Source of the DNA: a virus
Strand: one strand, 5' to 3'
IMG/VR virus record: IMGVR_UViG_3300024351_000451
Coordinates: 1-38,820 of that record
DNA length: 38,820 nucleotides
Position 1 is the stretch's first letter; each line of letters opens with the position of its first letter. The notes beneath the pieces are model-generated. The model did not search any database. It was not told the origin of the DNA and saw only the letters and a program-made list of their open reading frames with translations. Shown here in pieces: positions 1 to 8,311 of this stretch. Made by a program: the position numbers and the translations under genes.

Positions 1-2068
1 AAGGAGCAGTAAACGAACTAGTGTGTCTAGCAGTTCCTTTGCTCACTCGGACATCGTCTACATATCCAACAAAATTTGCAGATCCGCTACCATCAGAACC
101 TATTCTAAATGAACCATTATTGCCTACATCTCCTGCAACAGTATCAGTTGTTCCTAATAAAGTTCCGTTGACAAATGCTCTGATAGTTGAACCACTTCGT
201 GTAAATGCGATGTGTGTCCATGTGTTAATAGATATTGTGCCGCCAAAAGTAACAGTACTGCTTCCGTAAAAGTTTCCTTTTAGTGTACCGTTTTCAATCA
301 TTGTGGTGTATCTGTCGGCTGCTTCACCACCGATGGTAAACAATGAAAATGTGCCAGTTACGTTTGTTGGATAGAACCAACCTTCTAATGCGAAATCTGC
401 ATCGAATACAAAGTCAGTTAAACTGTTTACAGTTACATAATCGCCTGTACCGTCTAGATACAGACTAGCAGTTCCAAATTTTTTCTGTGCTGTTTTAAGT
501 TGTGCATCTCCATTGGCTGTAATAGTTTTACCGCCACGTTCTGACTGTGTTTCTAATCCTGTAACTTTACCTGTTAGATAAATTTTACCGTCTGTACCAA
601 CTTCGTCGATTGTACCTGAGCCTAGAACAGTAACTCCGTCTGTGTCATAGTAACTTAGTGTGTTGCCCACAGCAAATGTACCGGAGTTGCCAGTAACTCT
701 AACTTCTGTTCTACCCTGTCCAGCAAATCCTTCGCTACTGCTGTACAAATACATACCTTTATCAGCAAAGTATGTAAACGAGTTTAACCATTCAATTCTT
801 GCACCGTTTGTAGCAATTAATGTTTCAGCCGCTGGTGTGATAAATGTCACTGCGTGGAATAACATGGCCGCTTCAATGCTGTTTGCATTGACAATGCTAC
901 CGTCTAAGAATGCACCGTGACCTGCATCACCTGCGGCATATCCGCGAGGGTCATCTGCTGTGGCTGTACCCAGTCTTACACTACTACCAAAGGTTAAAAC
1001 TGTAATATTTTTTACATAAGGACTGCGTGTACTAACAGTCATACCTGGAGCAAATGTAAATGCGTGTCCAGTGTTGCCAATTGGCTCGTGCTCAAAACCT
1101 GTAATTGTAAAGTCTTGAATGGTAGTTTCGCCATTCATCTTGAAACAGTCTTGTTGACGTGTTGCCGCTGTAGGACGAATTGTTACAGAACGCAGGTTAG
1201 CACCAACAATCGCAACGCCCTGTGGTACTGTTAGTGGAAAAATTTCTTCGTAATCGCCAGGGTACACATAAACAGTATCGCCTGTAGTTGCTTGGCTAAG
1301 AGCATGTTTGATTGTTAAGAACGGATCGTTTTGGTGTGTGCCGCTGTAACTGTCACTGCCGTTTACAGCAACGTACCAAATGTTCCCCTGACGTAGGTTT
1401 AAGTTAATGTTATCTACAACTAAATCACCAGTATCGATTACATCAGCAAATAAGTTGTTAGTCCATACGTCTGCCCAACGTTTGCCACTTTCACCTAATG
1501 TGTAAGTATCGTCTTGATCTGGAACAATGTTGCTGGCTACATCTGCGGCAAAAGTAATATTATCTGTATTGGCATCACCTAATGTAATATTGCCGTCTGC
1601 TGTGATATTTCCAGTAGCATGAATATTTCCGTAAACATTAGTGTCGGCAAATACTTCTACTGTGCCTGTGCCATTTGGACGTAGTTCAAGATTGGTGTTT
1701 GTGCTGTTTGTGCTGATAACATTGTTTTCTATGTCAATGTCGTCAACACGTAATTTTGCTTGATATACTACTGGACTTGCACCGCTAGGTAGCAAGGATA
1801 ATACATCTTGTGTTGTGGAAATTGTTGTAGCAGAAATGCTAATGTCTGCAATTTCTGCTAGAGTATCTACTAGTAAGTTAGTAGTTCTAGTTGTACCATT
1901 TACGTGTAAAGTATGTGTAGGGTCGTTAGTCTTTATACCAACTCTGTGGTTGGCGGAGTCTGGATCAGTAACTTTTAAGTAAACAAGGTCAGTCTCAAAG
2001 GCTAAATCCACACCCTGGCGTAGAAGGTTGGCCTTTAAGAGCGGACCGGAAATTCGACCAACGGCCAT
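1..2068 (-). CDS. Tail fibre-like protein with beta-helix and LamG-like domain (partial, C-terminus beyond window)
   Basis: About 689 residues are visible and the frame is open to the window edge, so the C-terminus is missing. It starts at ATG 2066-2068, preceded by AGGAG. The N-terminus (MAVGRISGPLLKANLLRQGV, then FETDL) closely matches the next gene, which suggests a shared attachment domain for the virion. Residues about 228-505 begin WYVAVNGSDS and contain GDTVYVYPGDY and ADDPRGYAAGDAG; they match the parallel beta-helix-like domain of the neighbour. From about residue 511 the sequence reads like a LamG/concanavalin fold: LYLDGTGDYV, ALEGWFYP, TWTHIAFTRSG, then VDDVRVSKGTAR near the edge. 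LamG domains commonly bind glycans, so a host-surface recognition role is inferred. It has its own late-type promoter and a leader with hairpins. Confidence 0.85.
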   Translation of the reverse strand, partial: MAVGRISGPLLKANLLRQGVDLAFETDLVYLKVTDPDSANHRVGIKTNDPTHTLHVNGTTRTTNLLVDTLAEIADISISATTISTTQDVLSLLPSGASPVVYQAKLRVDDIDIENNVISTNSTNTNLELRPNGTGTVEVFADTNVYGNIHATGNITADGNITLGDANTDNITFAADVASNIVPDQDDTYTLGESGKRWADVWTNNLFADVIDTGDLVVDNINLNLRQGNIWYVAVNGSDSYSGTHQNDPFLTIKHALSQATTGDTVYVYPGDYEEIFPLTVPQGVAIVGANLRSVTIRPTAATRQQDCFKMNGETTIQDFTITGFEHEPIGNTGHAFTFAPGMTVSTRSPYVKNITVLTFGSSVRLGTATADDPRGYAAGDAGHGAFLDGSIVNANSIEAAMLFHAVTFITPAAETLIATNGARIEWLNSFTYFADKGMYLYSSSEGFAGQGRTEVRVTGNSGTFAVGNTLSYYDTDGVTVLGSGTIDEVGTDGKIYLTGKVTGLETQSERGGKTITANGDAQLKTAQKKFGTASLYLDGTGDYVTVNSLTDFVFDADFALEGWFYPTNVTGTFSLFTIGGEAADRYTTMIENGTLKGNFYGSSTVTFGGTISINTWTHIAFTRSGSTIRAFVNGTLLGTTDTVAGDVGNNGSFRIGSDGSGSANFVGYVDDVRVSKGTARHTSSFTAP

Positions 2069-2186
2069 ATATCACTCCTGATAACCCCGTGTTTCACGGT
2101 TAACCAAGTTCTCATCCCTTGCGGGCTCTTTGCTGGTTTACCACAGTTTAATCATACAAGAAATTGGTCGTTCCTTGTAATCAGTA
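2069..2186 (-). promoter_or_regulatory. Leader of the left fibre gene with two short hairpins
   Basis: If transcription starts just after the late-type box at 2187-2196, the fibre mRNA has a leader of about 115 bases. On the minus strand it contains CCC-GCAA-GGG (2116-2125, a GNRA-type tetraloop) and CCGTG-AAA-CACGG (2087-2099). The second hairpin lies just upstream of the AGGAG ribosome binding site at about 2076-2080. A role in mRNA stability or translation is inference. Confidence 0.4.
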
Positions 2187-2196
2187 GTATTTAGCC
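2187..2196 (-). promoter_or_regulatory. Late-type promoter box GGCTAAATAC
   Basis: The minus strand reads GGCTAAATAC, sharing TAAATA with the T4 late promoter TATAAATA. The identical 10-mer occurs at 8297-8306, also upstream of a virion gene. It lies between the stop of the larger fibre gene (2207) and the start of the left fibre gene (2068). Recognition by a gp55-type sigma factor is inferred. Confidence 0.6.
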
Positions 2197-2206
2197 GTTT
2201 GTATTT

Positions 2207-5200
2207 TTAACCTAGTATTAGGTTCCAAAGATAGGAAATGTCTTCCATATATTGTTGCGTAACAGTTTCGCCCTCACCGCCAGCATTACCCCATTTTGTA
2301 CCAGTCCACACTTCAACAACACTTTCTTCAATGTTGTATCTAGTTTCACCGACTTCTGGGGATGAAGGTTGTTCTGCTGTAGTTCCGTAGGGAATTACTA
2401 GACCATTAGTTCCAGTAAATTTAATATATCCTAGCCCTGTAGATCCAAGTGTTATTGCAGAATTTAACTCGTTTCTAATATCAGATCCATCTGGGGTAAT
2501 ATTTTCAATTCTATTAAGTCCGGTTCCATTGGGTGCAAATGTTAGATCATTGTTAGTTGTAGTAACTGTGTTAACATCAAATAATGTATTGTCTACTAGT
2601 AATCCGTTAGTACGTAATCTTGTGGAAGTAATATCCATTGTTAGGATATTATCTGCTTTAAAGTTTATTTCTTCACTAGAACCAGCAGTTACAGATGTTT
2701 GTCTATCTGCTGAATATACTCCGCCAAATGCCGCGCCATAGCCTTCAAAAATTCCAGTTGTGGTATTAAATCTAACATCACCTTGTTGGAATGTTGGGCG
2801 ATTTGCCGTGGTACCTTTTGGAACTATTAATGCCGCAGTAGTATCAAATTTTAAATTTTTACCAGTGTTGGGCTGTAGTACAATGTCATCTGCATTAGAA
2901 ACAGTACTTCCAGTAAATTTTGTAGTTTCTAAAAATACTCCGCCTGCAGAGTTTCCTCTTAATTCTAAATTTGAGTTACTGGTAGTTGTAGAAATGTAGT
3001 TGTCTTTGATTAAGATATCTGCATTATAAAATTCTTCAGCAGTATATCTATTGCTGGCTGTGATATTTGTTGTGTAATAATCACCAGAAATGCTAAGACT
3101 TCGTGTAATGCTAACATTATCTACTGGAATTTGTATAATGCCGGAAGCGTGTGCGCTTAGTTCTAAATCACTGTTTGAATCACTGGTGAAAATTCTATTA
3201 TTAACTATCTGAACATTGTCAAAATATGCGCTAGATCCTACAGTTAATGTTCCGCTAATGTCTAAAAATCCTGTGTTAGATTTATCACCAGCGAGTACTA
3301 CTGCACCGGTATGATTTAAAGTTCCTATAACATTTACAGATTTTACAGTAGTTAATCCGCTGACAGTAAGATTTTGGTCGAACGCCGCATAATCTTTTAA
3401 GTTTACGATTCCTGCAGAATTAGCACGTAGTTCTAAGTCACTGTTTGACACAGTAGTTTCTATTACATTTCCTCTAATTCTAATATCGTTAATATTTGCT
3501 TCTGATGTATAAGTATCTCGCCATACTTTTGTACTTGAACCTAAGTTGTAGGTTTCTGTTACATCTGGTTCAAAATTTTGATTTAATGTTTGTTTGAATG
3601 TTACGGTATCTACTGTTTGATTACCTAAAATTAATTGTCCACCTAGACTAAAATCTCCGGTGATATCTAAATTCTTAGCAACATTAACATCTAAAGTTAG
3701 GTTAGTTTCTCCGCTGGCTGATAAAATGTTTACTTCGCCAAATAAAGATTCAATTGTATTTCCTGCTATTTTTAAATTGCCTGTATTAACAAAATCTTTT
3801 GTAATTGTTGTTACGTCTGCGCCCGTGGTAATAGTCAAACCAGTTGCACCTGTTGATGCTAATCCGCTGGCGTCAAAACTAACTGTACCATTTTCAAAAT
3901 CGACATAAAATTGATCGCCTACACGGAATGTACCTTTGTGATCCTGACTTTGATAGTAAACTCTACCGCTGTTTAATTCTACTGTTTCGTTAGTTTGTAC
4001 AACTAGTGTGTCATCATTAGTAGCATCTTTGCCTGTACCTATATAGGCAAAGTTGTGCTGAATTAGATACATTAATGTATCTGCACCGTCTGCTACTGCT
4101 CCATAATTTCCGTAAACGTTTGCTGAACCAATACTACGAACTTCTGCACCATAGGCCAGTGTGCTACCATCTTCAGTTAATCTACCTGTGCCTTGTATAG
4201 CATATAGAGCTCTATTAGCAAAATATGTAAATGAATTTAACCATTCAACACGCACACCGTTGGTCATTGTCAATGCATCTACACCAGGTGTGATAAATGT
4301 CACAGCATGGAACAACATACTTGCTTCTTTAGTTAAGTAGTTTGTTTCACTACCGTCTACTAGGGCACCTTTACCCGCATCGCCACTGGCAAAACCTCTT
4401 GGATCATCGGCTGTAGTTGTTGTACCTTGTGTTATAACTGATACATTTTGAATGTAAGGACTGCGACTAGTTACCTGCGCATTTGGAGCAAAACGGAAAG
4501 CATAACCTTTGTCGTTAATACTGTCATAGTAAAAGTCTTTGATTGTTAAGTTATTAACTGTGGTTTCACCATTTAAATGAAATACGTCTTCGCTTTGACT
4601 GGCTGTGTCTGGAACAATGGTAACGCTTCTTAATTCTAATCCACTTACAGCAACACCTGCCGGAACAACTAATGGTAATAGTTCTGCATAAGTTCCTGGA
4701 TATATTTTAATTGTGTCACCGGCAGTGGCCACGCTTAATGCTTTTTCAATAGTAGCATACGGTGCGTTTTCGTGATTACCTTGATTTAAGTTATCGCCAT
4801 TTTCAGCAACAAACCATGTTTTGCCCGGACGAAGAGCATAGTTAACTCCACTAGGAGTTGATAAACTGCTAGTAGTTACTTGTTGCCCGTTGACTAGATT
4901 TGTGTACAGGCCGTTCCATCTATTAGATGATGATGTTCCTAAACTATAAAATGCATCTGTATCTGGAACAATGTTACTGGCTATGTCTGCATTAAAATCT
5001 ACAGCATCGTTTTGATCTGAACCAAATGTAATCGTGCCGTCTAAGGTAATATCGCCGGTAGAGTGTAAATTACCAGTAATATTAAACTCGTTGTAAACTT
5101 CTAACGTGCCTGATCCGTTTGGTCTAATTTCTAAGTTAGTATTAGATGAACTTGCTGTCAAGGCGGCATCGCCCAAATCGATAACATCATCAAATGTTGT

Positions 5201-5626
5201 TGTAGATGCTAGTCCTAAGTCTAAGAAGAAATCCTGTCCGCCGCTGGCTGGACCACCGTCTAATTGATCTAATAAAATACTGCTAGTAGTGGCAATAATA
5301 TTATTGTTAATAAAAATATCGTCTGTAGATATAGCAGATGCAACTACACGATTAACTGCGGTAATGTTTAACGATCCTAATGCTGTAGTAATTCTAGAGA
5401 AATCTACAGTAATATCGTTATTAGTAAAATTTGTTGATAGTGTATTGGTACTGCGTGTTGTACCTAATACTTCTAATTCTGTGTTGGGAGAATTAGTTTT
5501 AATGCCCAAGCGGCTAGTGCCAACATCGAAGTATATTAAATCGGTTTCAAAGGAAAGATCAACACCGTCTCGCAACAGGTTGTCTTTAAGCATTCCACCG
5601 GAAATTCGGCCAATATCTACAGGCAT
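2207..5626 (-). CDS. Large tail fibre-like protein with beta-helix domain and beta-repeat modules
   Basis: A 1139-residue protein. The ATG at 5624-5626 (MPVDIGRISGG) is preferred over an in-frame ATG five codons upstream because GGAG sits about 9 bases before it and the neighbouring paralogue starts the same way (MAVGRISG). Domains in order: a short N-terminal region; repeats of the type SNxxLELRxNxxG; a beta-helix-like block starting GKTWFVAENGD and including ADDPRGFASGDAGKGALVDG; further repeats (SNSDLELRANSAG, SNSDLELSAHASG, SNSNLELRGNSAG); two modules of the type LVIPKGTTANRP...VRFNTTTG; and a C-terminus ending MEDISYLWNLILG. No peptidase or lyase catalytic set was recognised. A fibre or whisker role on the tail is inferred from the repeats and the virion-gene context. 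Confidence 0.88.
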   Translation of the reverse strand: MPVDIGRISGGMLKDNLLRDGVDLSFETDLIYFDVGTSRLGIKTNSPNTELEVLGTTRSTNTLSTNFTNNDITVDFSRITTALGSLNITAVNRVVASAISTDDIFINNNIIATTSSILLDQLDGGPASGGQDFFLDLGLASTTTFDDVIDLGDAALTASSSNTNLEIRPNGSGTLEVYNEFNITGNLHSTGDITLDGTITFGSDQNDAVDFNADIASNIVPDTDAFYSLGTSSSNRWNGLYTNLVNGQQVTTSSLSTPSGVNYALRPGKTWFVAENGDNLNQGNHENAPYATIEKALSVATAGDTIKIYPGTYAELLPLVVPAGVAVSGLELRSVTIVPDTASQSEDVFHLNGETTVNNLTIKDFYYDSINDKGYAFRFAPNAQVTSRSPYIQNVSVITQGTTTTADDPRGFASGDAGKGALVDGSETNYLTKEASMLFHAVTFITPGVDALTMTNGVRVEWLNSFTYFANRALYAIQGTGRLTEDGSTLAYGAEVRSIGSANVYGNYGAVADGADTLMYLIQHNFAYIGTGKDATNDDTLVVQTNETVELNSGRVYYQSQDHKGTFRVGDQFYVDFENGTVSFDASGLASTGATGLTITTGADVTTITKDFVNTGNLKIAGNTIESLFGEVNILSASGETNLTLDVNVAKNLDITGDFSLGGQLILGNQTVDTVTFKQTLNQNFEPDVTETYNLGSSTKVWRDTYTSEANINDIRIRGNVIETTVSNSDLELRANSAGIVNLKDYAAFDQNLTVSGLTTVKSVNVIGTLNHTGAVVLAGDKSNTGFLDISGTLTVGSSAYFDNVQIVNNRIFTSDSNSDLELSAHASGIIQIPVDNVSITRSLSISGDYYTTNITASNRYTAEEFYNADILIKDNYISTTTSNSNLELRGNSAGGVFLETTKFTGSTVSNADDIVLQPNTGKNLKFDTTAALIVPKGTTANRPTFQQGDVRFNTTTGIFEGYGAAFGGVYSADRQTSVTAGSSEEINFKADNILTMDITSTRLRTNGLLVDNTLFDVNTVTTTNNDLTFAPNGTGLNRIENITPDGSDIRNELNSAITLGSTGLGYIKFTGTNGLVIPYGTTAEQPSSPEVGETRYNIEESVVEVWTGTKWGNAGGEGETVTQQYMEDISYLWNLILG

Positions 5627-5637
5627 GTGATTAGTCT

Positions 5638-5654
5638 CCAATAATATTTATTGG
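5638..5654. repeat. Perfect 7-bp inverted repeat containing the fibre promoter box
   Basis: The sequence CCAATAA-TAT-TTATTGG is a perfect 7-bp inverted repeat with a 3-base centre. The minus-strand late-type box AATAAATA (5645-5652) lies within it. It may form a hairpin at the mRNA 5' end or bind a symmetrical protein; the sequence alone does not decide. Confidence 0.7.
5645..5652 (-). promoter_or_regulatory. Late-type promoter box AATAAATA
   Basis: The minus strand reads CCAATAAATATT, 18 bases before the start codon of the large fibre gene. It is one base from the T4 late consensus TATAAATA. Initiation about 6 bases downstream would leave a leader of roughly 10-13 bases that barely contains the GGAG. 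Confidence 0.55.
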
Positions 5655-5680
5655 ATCCTGAATTATTAAAAGTGTTGAGA

Positions 5681-6394
5681 TTAACGGTCGAAGCCGTGAA
5701 TGACAGTGACTGGTTTACCGTAAGGAACAGCACTTGTGAACTCTACAAAACGTCCAACTCTTGTTACAGTAACGCTAACAGTTCCAGATCCGCTAGCATT
5801 TGTGTTTAGTGTTAAACTTACGCCAGGACTTACACCTGTTACAGTCCCAGAAACACCAGATCCAGATACAGTTGCACCGATCATACTGTCAGTGGCTTCT
5901 GAAGTAATTAATGTTGGGTTTCCGTCTGTCTTTGCTACAGAAATAGTACTTGCGGGCGCATCTACTAGTGTGTAGTTTGTTGTAGAAATTTGATAAACGT
6001 TTTCAATTAATACGAATAAGTTCTGTGGGTTTGTTAGTTCTGGATATGGATAATCAGCATACCCCGAATCCAACGGGCCAAAATAAACTTCGGCAGCGTC
6101 ACCGTTACCTAGATTTTGTTGTGTAATTAGTGCTGGTTCTTTAAATCTAAATTTGCGCCATGCCGCTGGAGTTCCTTGACGTCCTTCAAATTCTTGGTCC
6201 GTTGTGTTATAACGAATATGTCCTTCGACTGGACTAGTTACTGTGCCAGATTCGCCAGGACGACTAGTAGTAGGTCCGTTGGGAATTAACAATACGTTTT
6301 CAGTATCTAACTTAACTTCGTCTGTAATTTCAACCGCAATACGATTGTCTTTTACATTACGACTGTTTAATTGATTACGTTTTAAAAACTTCAT
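5681..6394 (-). CDS. Probable virion/fibre-associated protein with IPxGPTTxRP module
   Basis: A 237-residue protein. The start MKFLKRNQLNSRN at 6392-6394 is preferred over an upstream in-frame ATG (6457): it follows GAGAG and overlaps the stop of the upstream gene by one base (TAATG), which suggests translational coupling. Residues about 36-70 contain LLIPNGPTTSRPG then GHIRYNTTDQEFEG, a module also found twice in the large fibre protein. Further on, VSGSGVSGTVTGV and VTVTRVGRF look like beta strands, and the C-terminus is VTVIHGFDR. No enzymatic motif was recognised. Its place between fibre-type and small virion genes suggests a tail-fibre accessory or baseplate-peripheral protein, which is inference. 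Confidence 0.75.
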   Translation of the reverse strand: MKFLKRNQLNSRNVKDNRIAVEITDEVKLDTENVLLIPNGPTTSRPGESGTVTSPVEGHIRYNTTDQEFEGRQGTPAAWRKFRFKEPALITQQNLGNGDAAEVYFGPLDSGYADYPYPELTNPQNLFVLIENVYQISTTNYTLVDAPASTISVAKTDGNPTLITSEATDSMIGATVSGSGVSGTVTGVSPGVSLTLNTNASGSGTVSVTVTRVGRFVEFTSAVPYGKPVTVIHGFDR

Positions 6395-6729
6395 TAACTT
6401 ACTCTCATTGAAGTTAGAGATACACTTAGTCGTGTATTTGCATCTGCTGTTGCCCAAATTCTTTCTTCTGAACCTAGTACAATTTTTTCTGTATCAAATG
6501 TAAATGTTTCACCTGCTGGTATTGTTAAGTTATGAATAACTTTAGTAGTGTTAGCAATAGTAGCCGGTAAAGGTGCTAATAACCAAAGATTTAAAACAAC
6601 ATCCGATGTTGAATAATTGCAAAACATCATGCAGGTCACAGCATATTCTCTGTCATCAGAACCAACAGTGCCAGGGGCAGTATAAATTGCACTGCCTAGT
6701 GTAGTTACTAAATTGCTTGTGATTGCCAT
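6394..6729 (-). CDS. Small probable virion protein (111 aa)
   Basis: A 111-residue protein starting MAITSNLVTTLGSAIY, with AAGGATAG upstream. It is rich in hydrophobic and beta-branched residues, with alternation suggesting one small beta-sandwich (YAVTCMMFCNYST, VVLNLWLLAP, HNLTIPAGETFTFDT). It has no signal peptide or membrane segment. Its 3' end is coupled by one base to the following gene. I do not recognise a named T4 homologue; small beta proteins of this kind occur in the fibre regions of marine T4-like phages. The function is unknown. Confidence 0.72.
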   Translation of the reverse strand: MAITSNLVTTLGSAIYTAPGTVGSDDREYAVTCMMFCNYSTSDVVLNLWLLAPLPATIANTTKVIHNLTIPAGETFTFDTEKIVLGSEERIWATADANTRLSVSLTSMRVS

Positions 6730-6738
6730 GTTCTATCC

Positions 6739-7755
6739 TTAAAATATCATACTGTAAACGATTGCTTTACGTTTACTTATTAATTCATCTTGCTTGTTCT
6801 CTGAGTTTACAAAGAACAATCCTGTGCCACCTTGGGCTTCATTCTTAGCATAAAGTTTTACACCATCGGCTACGCTTCCTGGATCTTCTGTTTGTAGGTA
6901 TAATTTAAAATGGTCATCGACACCTACGCAACCTGTACCGTCACTGCGTAAAACTAAATCTTCGTTACTTAATCTACTTTCAATAGTAGCATTATAAAAC
7001 TTTAAATTCTGTACTTCAAATCTGTCTACAAACCAAGCGGCATTAATTACATTATCTAAAGTTAATGTTAAATTACTTGGGCCACCATCTGCTTCAAAGT
7101 CACTAATTTCCAAATAAGAATCATACAATACTGTTACGCCGCCAATCTTAGCACTATCTTGTAATTTGTAAGGCGGATTTAATGTAAAGTAACTACCTAC
7201 ATAATCTGTAACTGCTTGAATGTTAGGAATAATATCTGGATCAATCGGAGGAAGGCCAGGTGCTGTATAATCTAAAACTTGTTCTTCATAGTTTACTGTG
7301 CCAGTAACGTTAACTACAGCCGTTCCTGTTCCTAACAAGTTTAAATTATATCCAGCAGTAGTAATGGAATTAGTCTGTATTCCAATTAAATCATCAGTTT
7401 CATTTTTAGCAACAAACAGTCCGCTACGTGTTGTACCAGATTGTGTATCTAACCAGTTTTTTGATTCATCAAAAACTAAAAAAACATCAGGTCTTGATCC
7501 GCGAGATATTTGAATACCCGCTTCTCCTAGTCCTGTTGGACTAATACCTGCGCCGCTTTCGCCTCTGTTTAATAGAATAATTTTATCTTCTATTTCAACG
7601 TTGACTGTTTGTATGGATGTTGTATTACCTAATACAGTTAAATCACCGGTGACAAGAACCGTACCAATTTGATCACCAGTATTCAGCGTAATTGTTCCGC
7701 CAGAATTAACTGATATCTTATAATCGGTGTCTTGTACTTTAACTATTCTTGCCAT
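6739..7755 (-). CDS. Probable virion structural protein with fibre-type beta repeats (338 aa)
   Basis: A 338-residue protein starting MARIVKVQDTDYKI after AAGGA. Near the N-terminus, VLVTGDLTVLGNTTSIQ followed by EIEDKIILLNRGE is a pattern I associate with fibre and neck-whisker-like proteins of marine T4-like phages. The middle carries another copy of the repeat seen in both large fibre proteins (SNEDLVLRSDGTG). The C-terminus ends SKRKAIVYSMIF, a hydrophobic tail resembling the ends of other virion proteins of this type. It is probably co-transcribed with the 140-residue gene before it, although a strong hairpin separates the two. No catalytic residues are evident. Confidence 0.75.
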   Translation of the reverse strand: MARIVKVQDTDYKISVNSGGTITLNTGDQIGTVLVTGDLTVLGNTTSIQTVNVEIEDKIILLNRGESGAGISPTGLGEAGIQISRGSRPDVFLVFDESKNWLDTQSGTTRSGLFVAKNETDDLIGIQTNSITTAGYNLNLLGTGTAVVNVTGTVNYEEQVLDYTAPGLPPIDPDIIPNIQAVTDYVGSYFTLNPPYKLQDSAKIGGVTVLYDSYLEISDFEADGGPSNLTLTLDNVINAAWFVDRFEVQNLKFYNATIESRLSNEDLVLRSDGTGCVGVDDHFKLYLQTEDPGSVADGVKLYAKNEAQGGTGLFFVNSENKQDELISKRKAIVYSMIF

Positions 7756-7767
7756 GTGTAATCCTTA

Positions 7768-7789
7768 ATAAGGGACCTAAGTCCCTTAT
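7768..7789. other. Strong intergenic hairpin
   Basis: ATAAGGGAC-CTAA-GTCCCTTAT is a perfect 9-bp stem with a 4-base loop. It lies between the stop of the 140-residue gene (7791) and the ribosome binding site of the next gene. No clear T-tract follows on either strand, so a weak terminator or an mRNA processing/stability element is more likely than a full intrinsic terminator. Confidence 0.6.
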
Positions 7790-7790
7790 A

Positions 7791-8213
7791 TTAAACTGCA
7801 ATCAATACTAATACGTCTGCTGACGAATCGTTATCTAAATACCACTTGTACTTGTTACCGCTAAAGTCATAAGCAAGGCGCTTAGTTAATTTAGCAATAG
7901 CAGTAGTACCAGGAGTTTGACCAGTTGTAGAACCTAAAATACGAATTTCACCATTGGCTGCTGGTGTTCCAGAAACTAGTTTACCAACTTTTAAGTTAGT
8001 ACCTGTAATAGAACTGATGCTTTCTGCTTCAGTAAATGCATCATCGGATGTTTTTAAAACAACGTATGTGCTCTTGCCACGTTGTTTAACAATTTGATAG
8101 TCACTGGCTAATGAACCGCCGAAGTAACCTTGAACTAAAATACCTGCTTGTGATGTAGTAAATGAACGAGTAACTTTAGTACCGTATACATCTTTCTTTA
8201 ATGGACGTCCCAT
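7791..8213 (-). CDS. Small probable virion protein next to the capsid gene (140 aa)
   Basis: A 140-residue protein starting MGRPLKKDVYGTKV with AAGGAG 7 bases upstream. The N-terminus is basic. The rest is predicted beta rich, with YFGGSLASDYQIVKQRG, a Gly/Thr-rich middle (LGSTTGQTPGTTAIAK) and a C-terminus KWYLDNDSSADVLVLIAV. It is the first gene after the capsid terminator and has its own late-type promoter and a hairpin-rich leader, so strong late expression is expected. Head decoration or another abundant virion protein is a guess from position; I do not recognise a T4 counterpart. Confidence 0.72.
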   Translation of the reverse strand: MGRPLKKDVYGTKVTRSFTTSQAGILVQGYFGGSLASDYQIVKQRGKSTYVVLKTSDDAFTEAESISSITGTNLKVGKLVSGTPAANGEIRILGSTTGQTPGTTAIAKLTKRLAYDFSGNKYKWYLDNDSSADVLVLIAV

Positions 8214-8245
8214 TTGTTTTCTCCTTATGTTGACGTTTTAGGTCT

Positions 8246-8281
8246 ACGCAGAGGGATTCTGCATAAGTTCGCTAATGCGAA
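8246..8281 (-). promoter_or_regulatory. Two adjacent hairpins in the mRNA leader of the 140-aa gene
   Basis: On the minus strand the leader contains TTCGC-ATTA-GCGAA (8268-8281) followed by ATGCAGA-ATCCC-TCTGCGT (8246-8264, one G-T pair). Both lie between the late-type box (8297-8306) and the AAGGAG ribosome binding site. Paired hairpins at the 5' end of a phage late message could stabilise it; this is inference. Confidence 0.5.
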
Positions 8282-8296
8282 TATAATTTAGACATT

Positions 8297-8306
8297 GTAT
8301 TTAGCC
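8297..8306 (-). promoter_or_regulatory. Late-type promoter box GGCTAAATAC
   Basis: The minus strand reads GGCTAAATAC, identical to the box at 2187-2196 upstream of the left fibre gene. It lies just after the capsid gene terminator and 84 bases before the 140-residue gene. It shares TAAATA with the T4 late consensus. Confidence 0.6.
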
Positions 8307-8311
8307 ACAAA

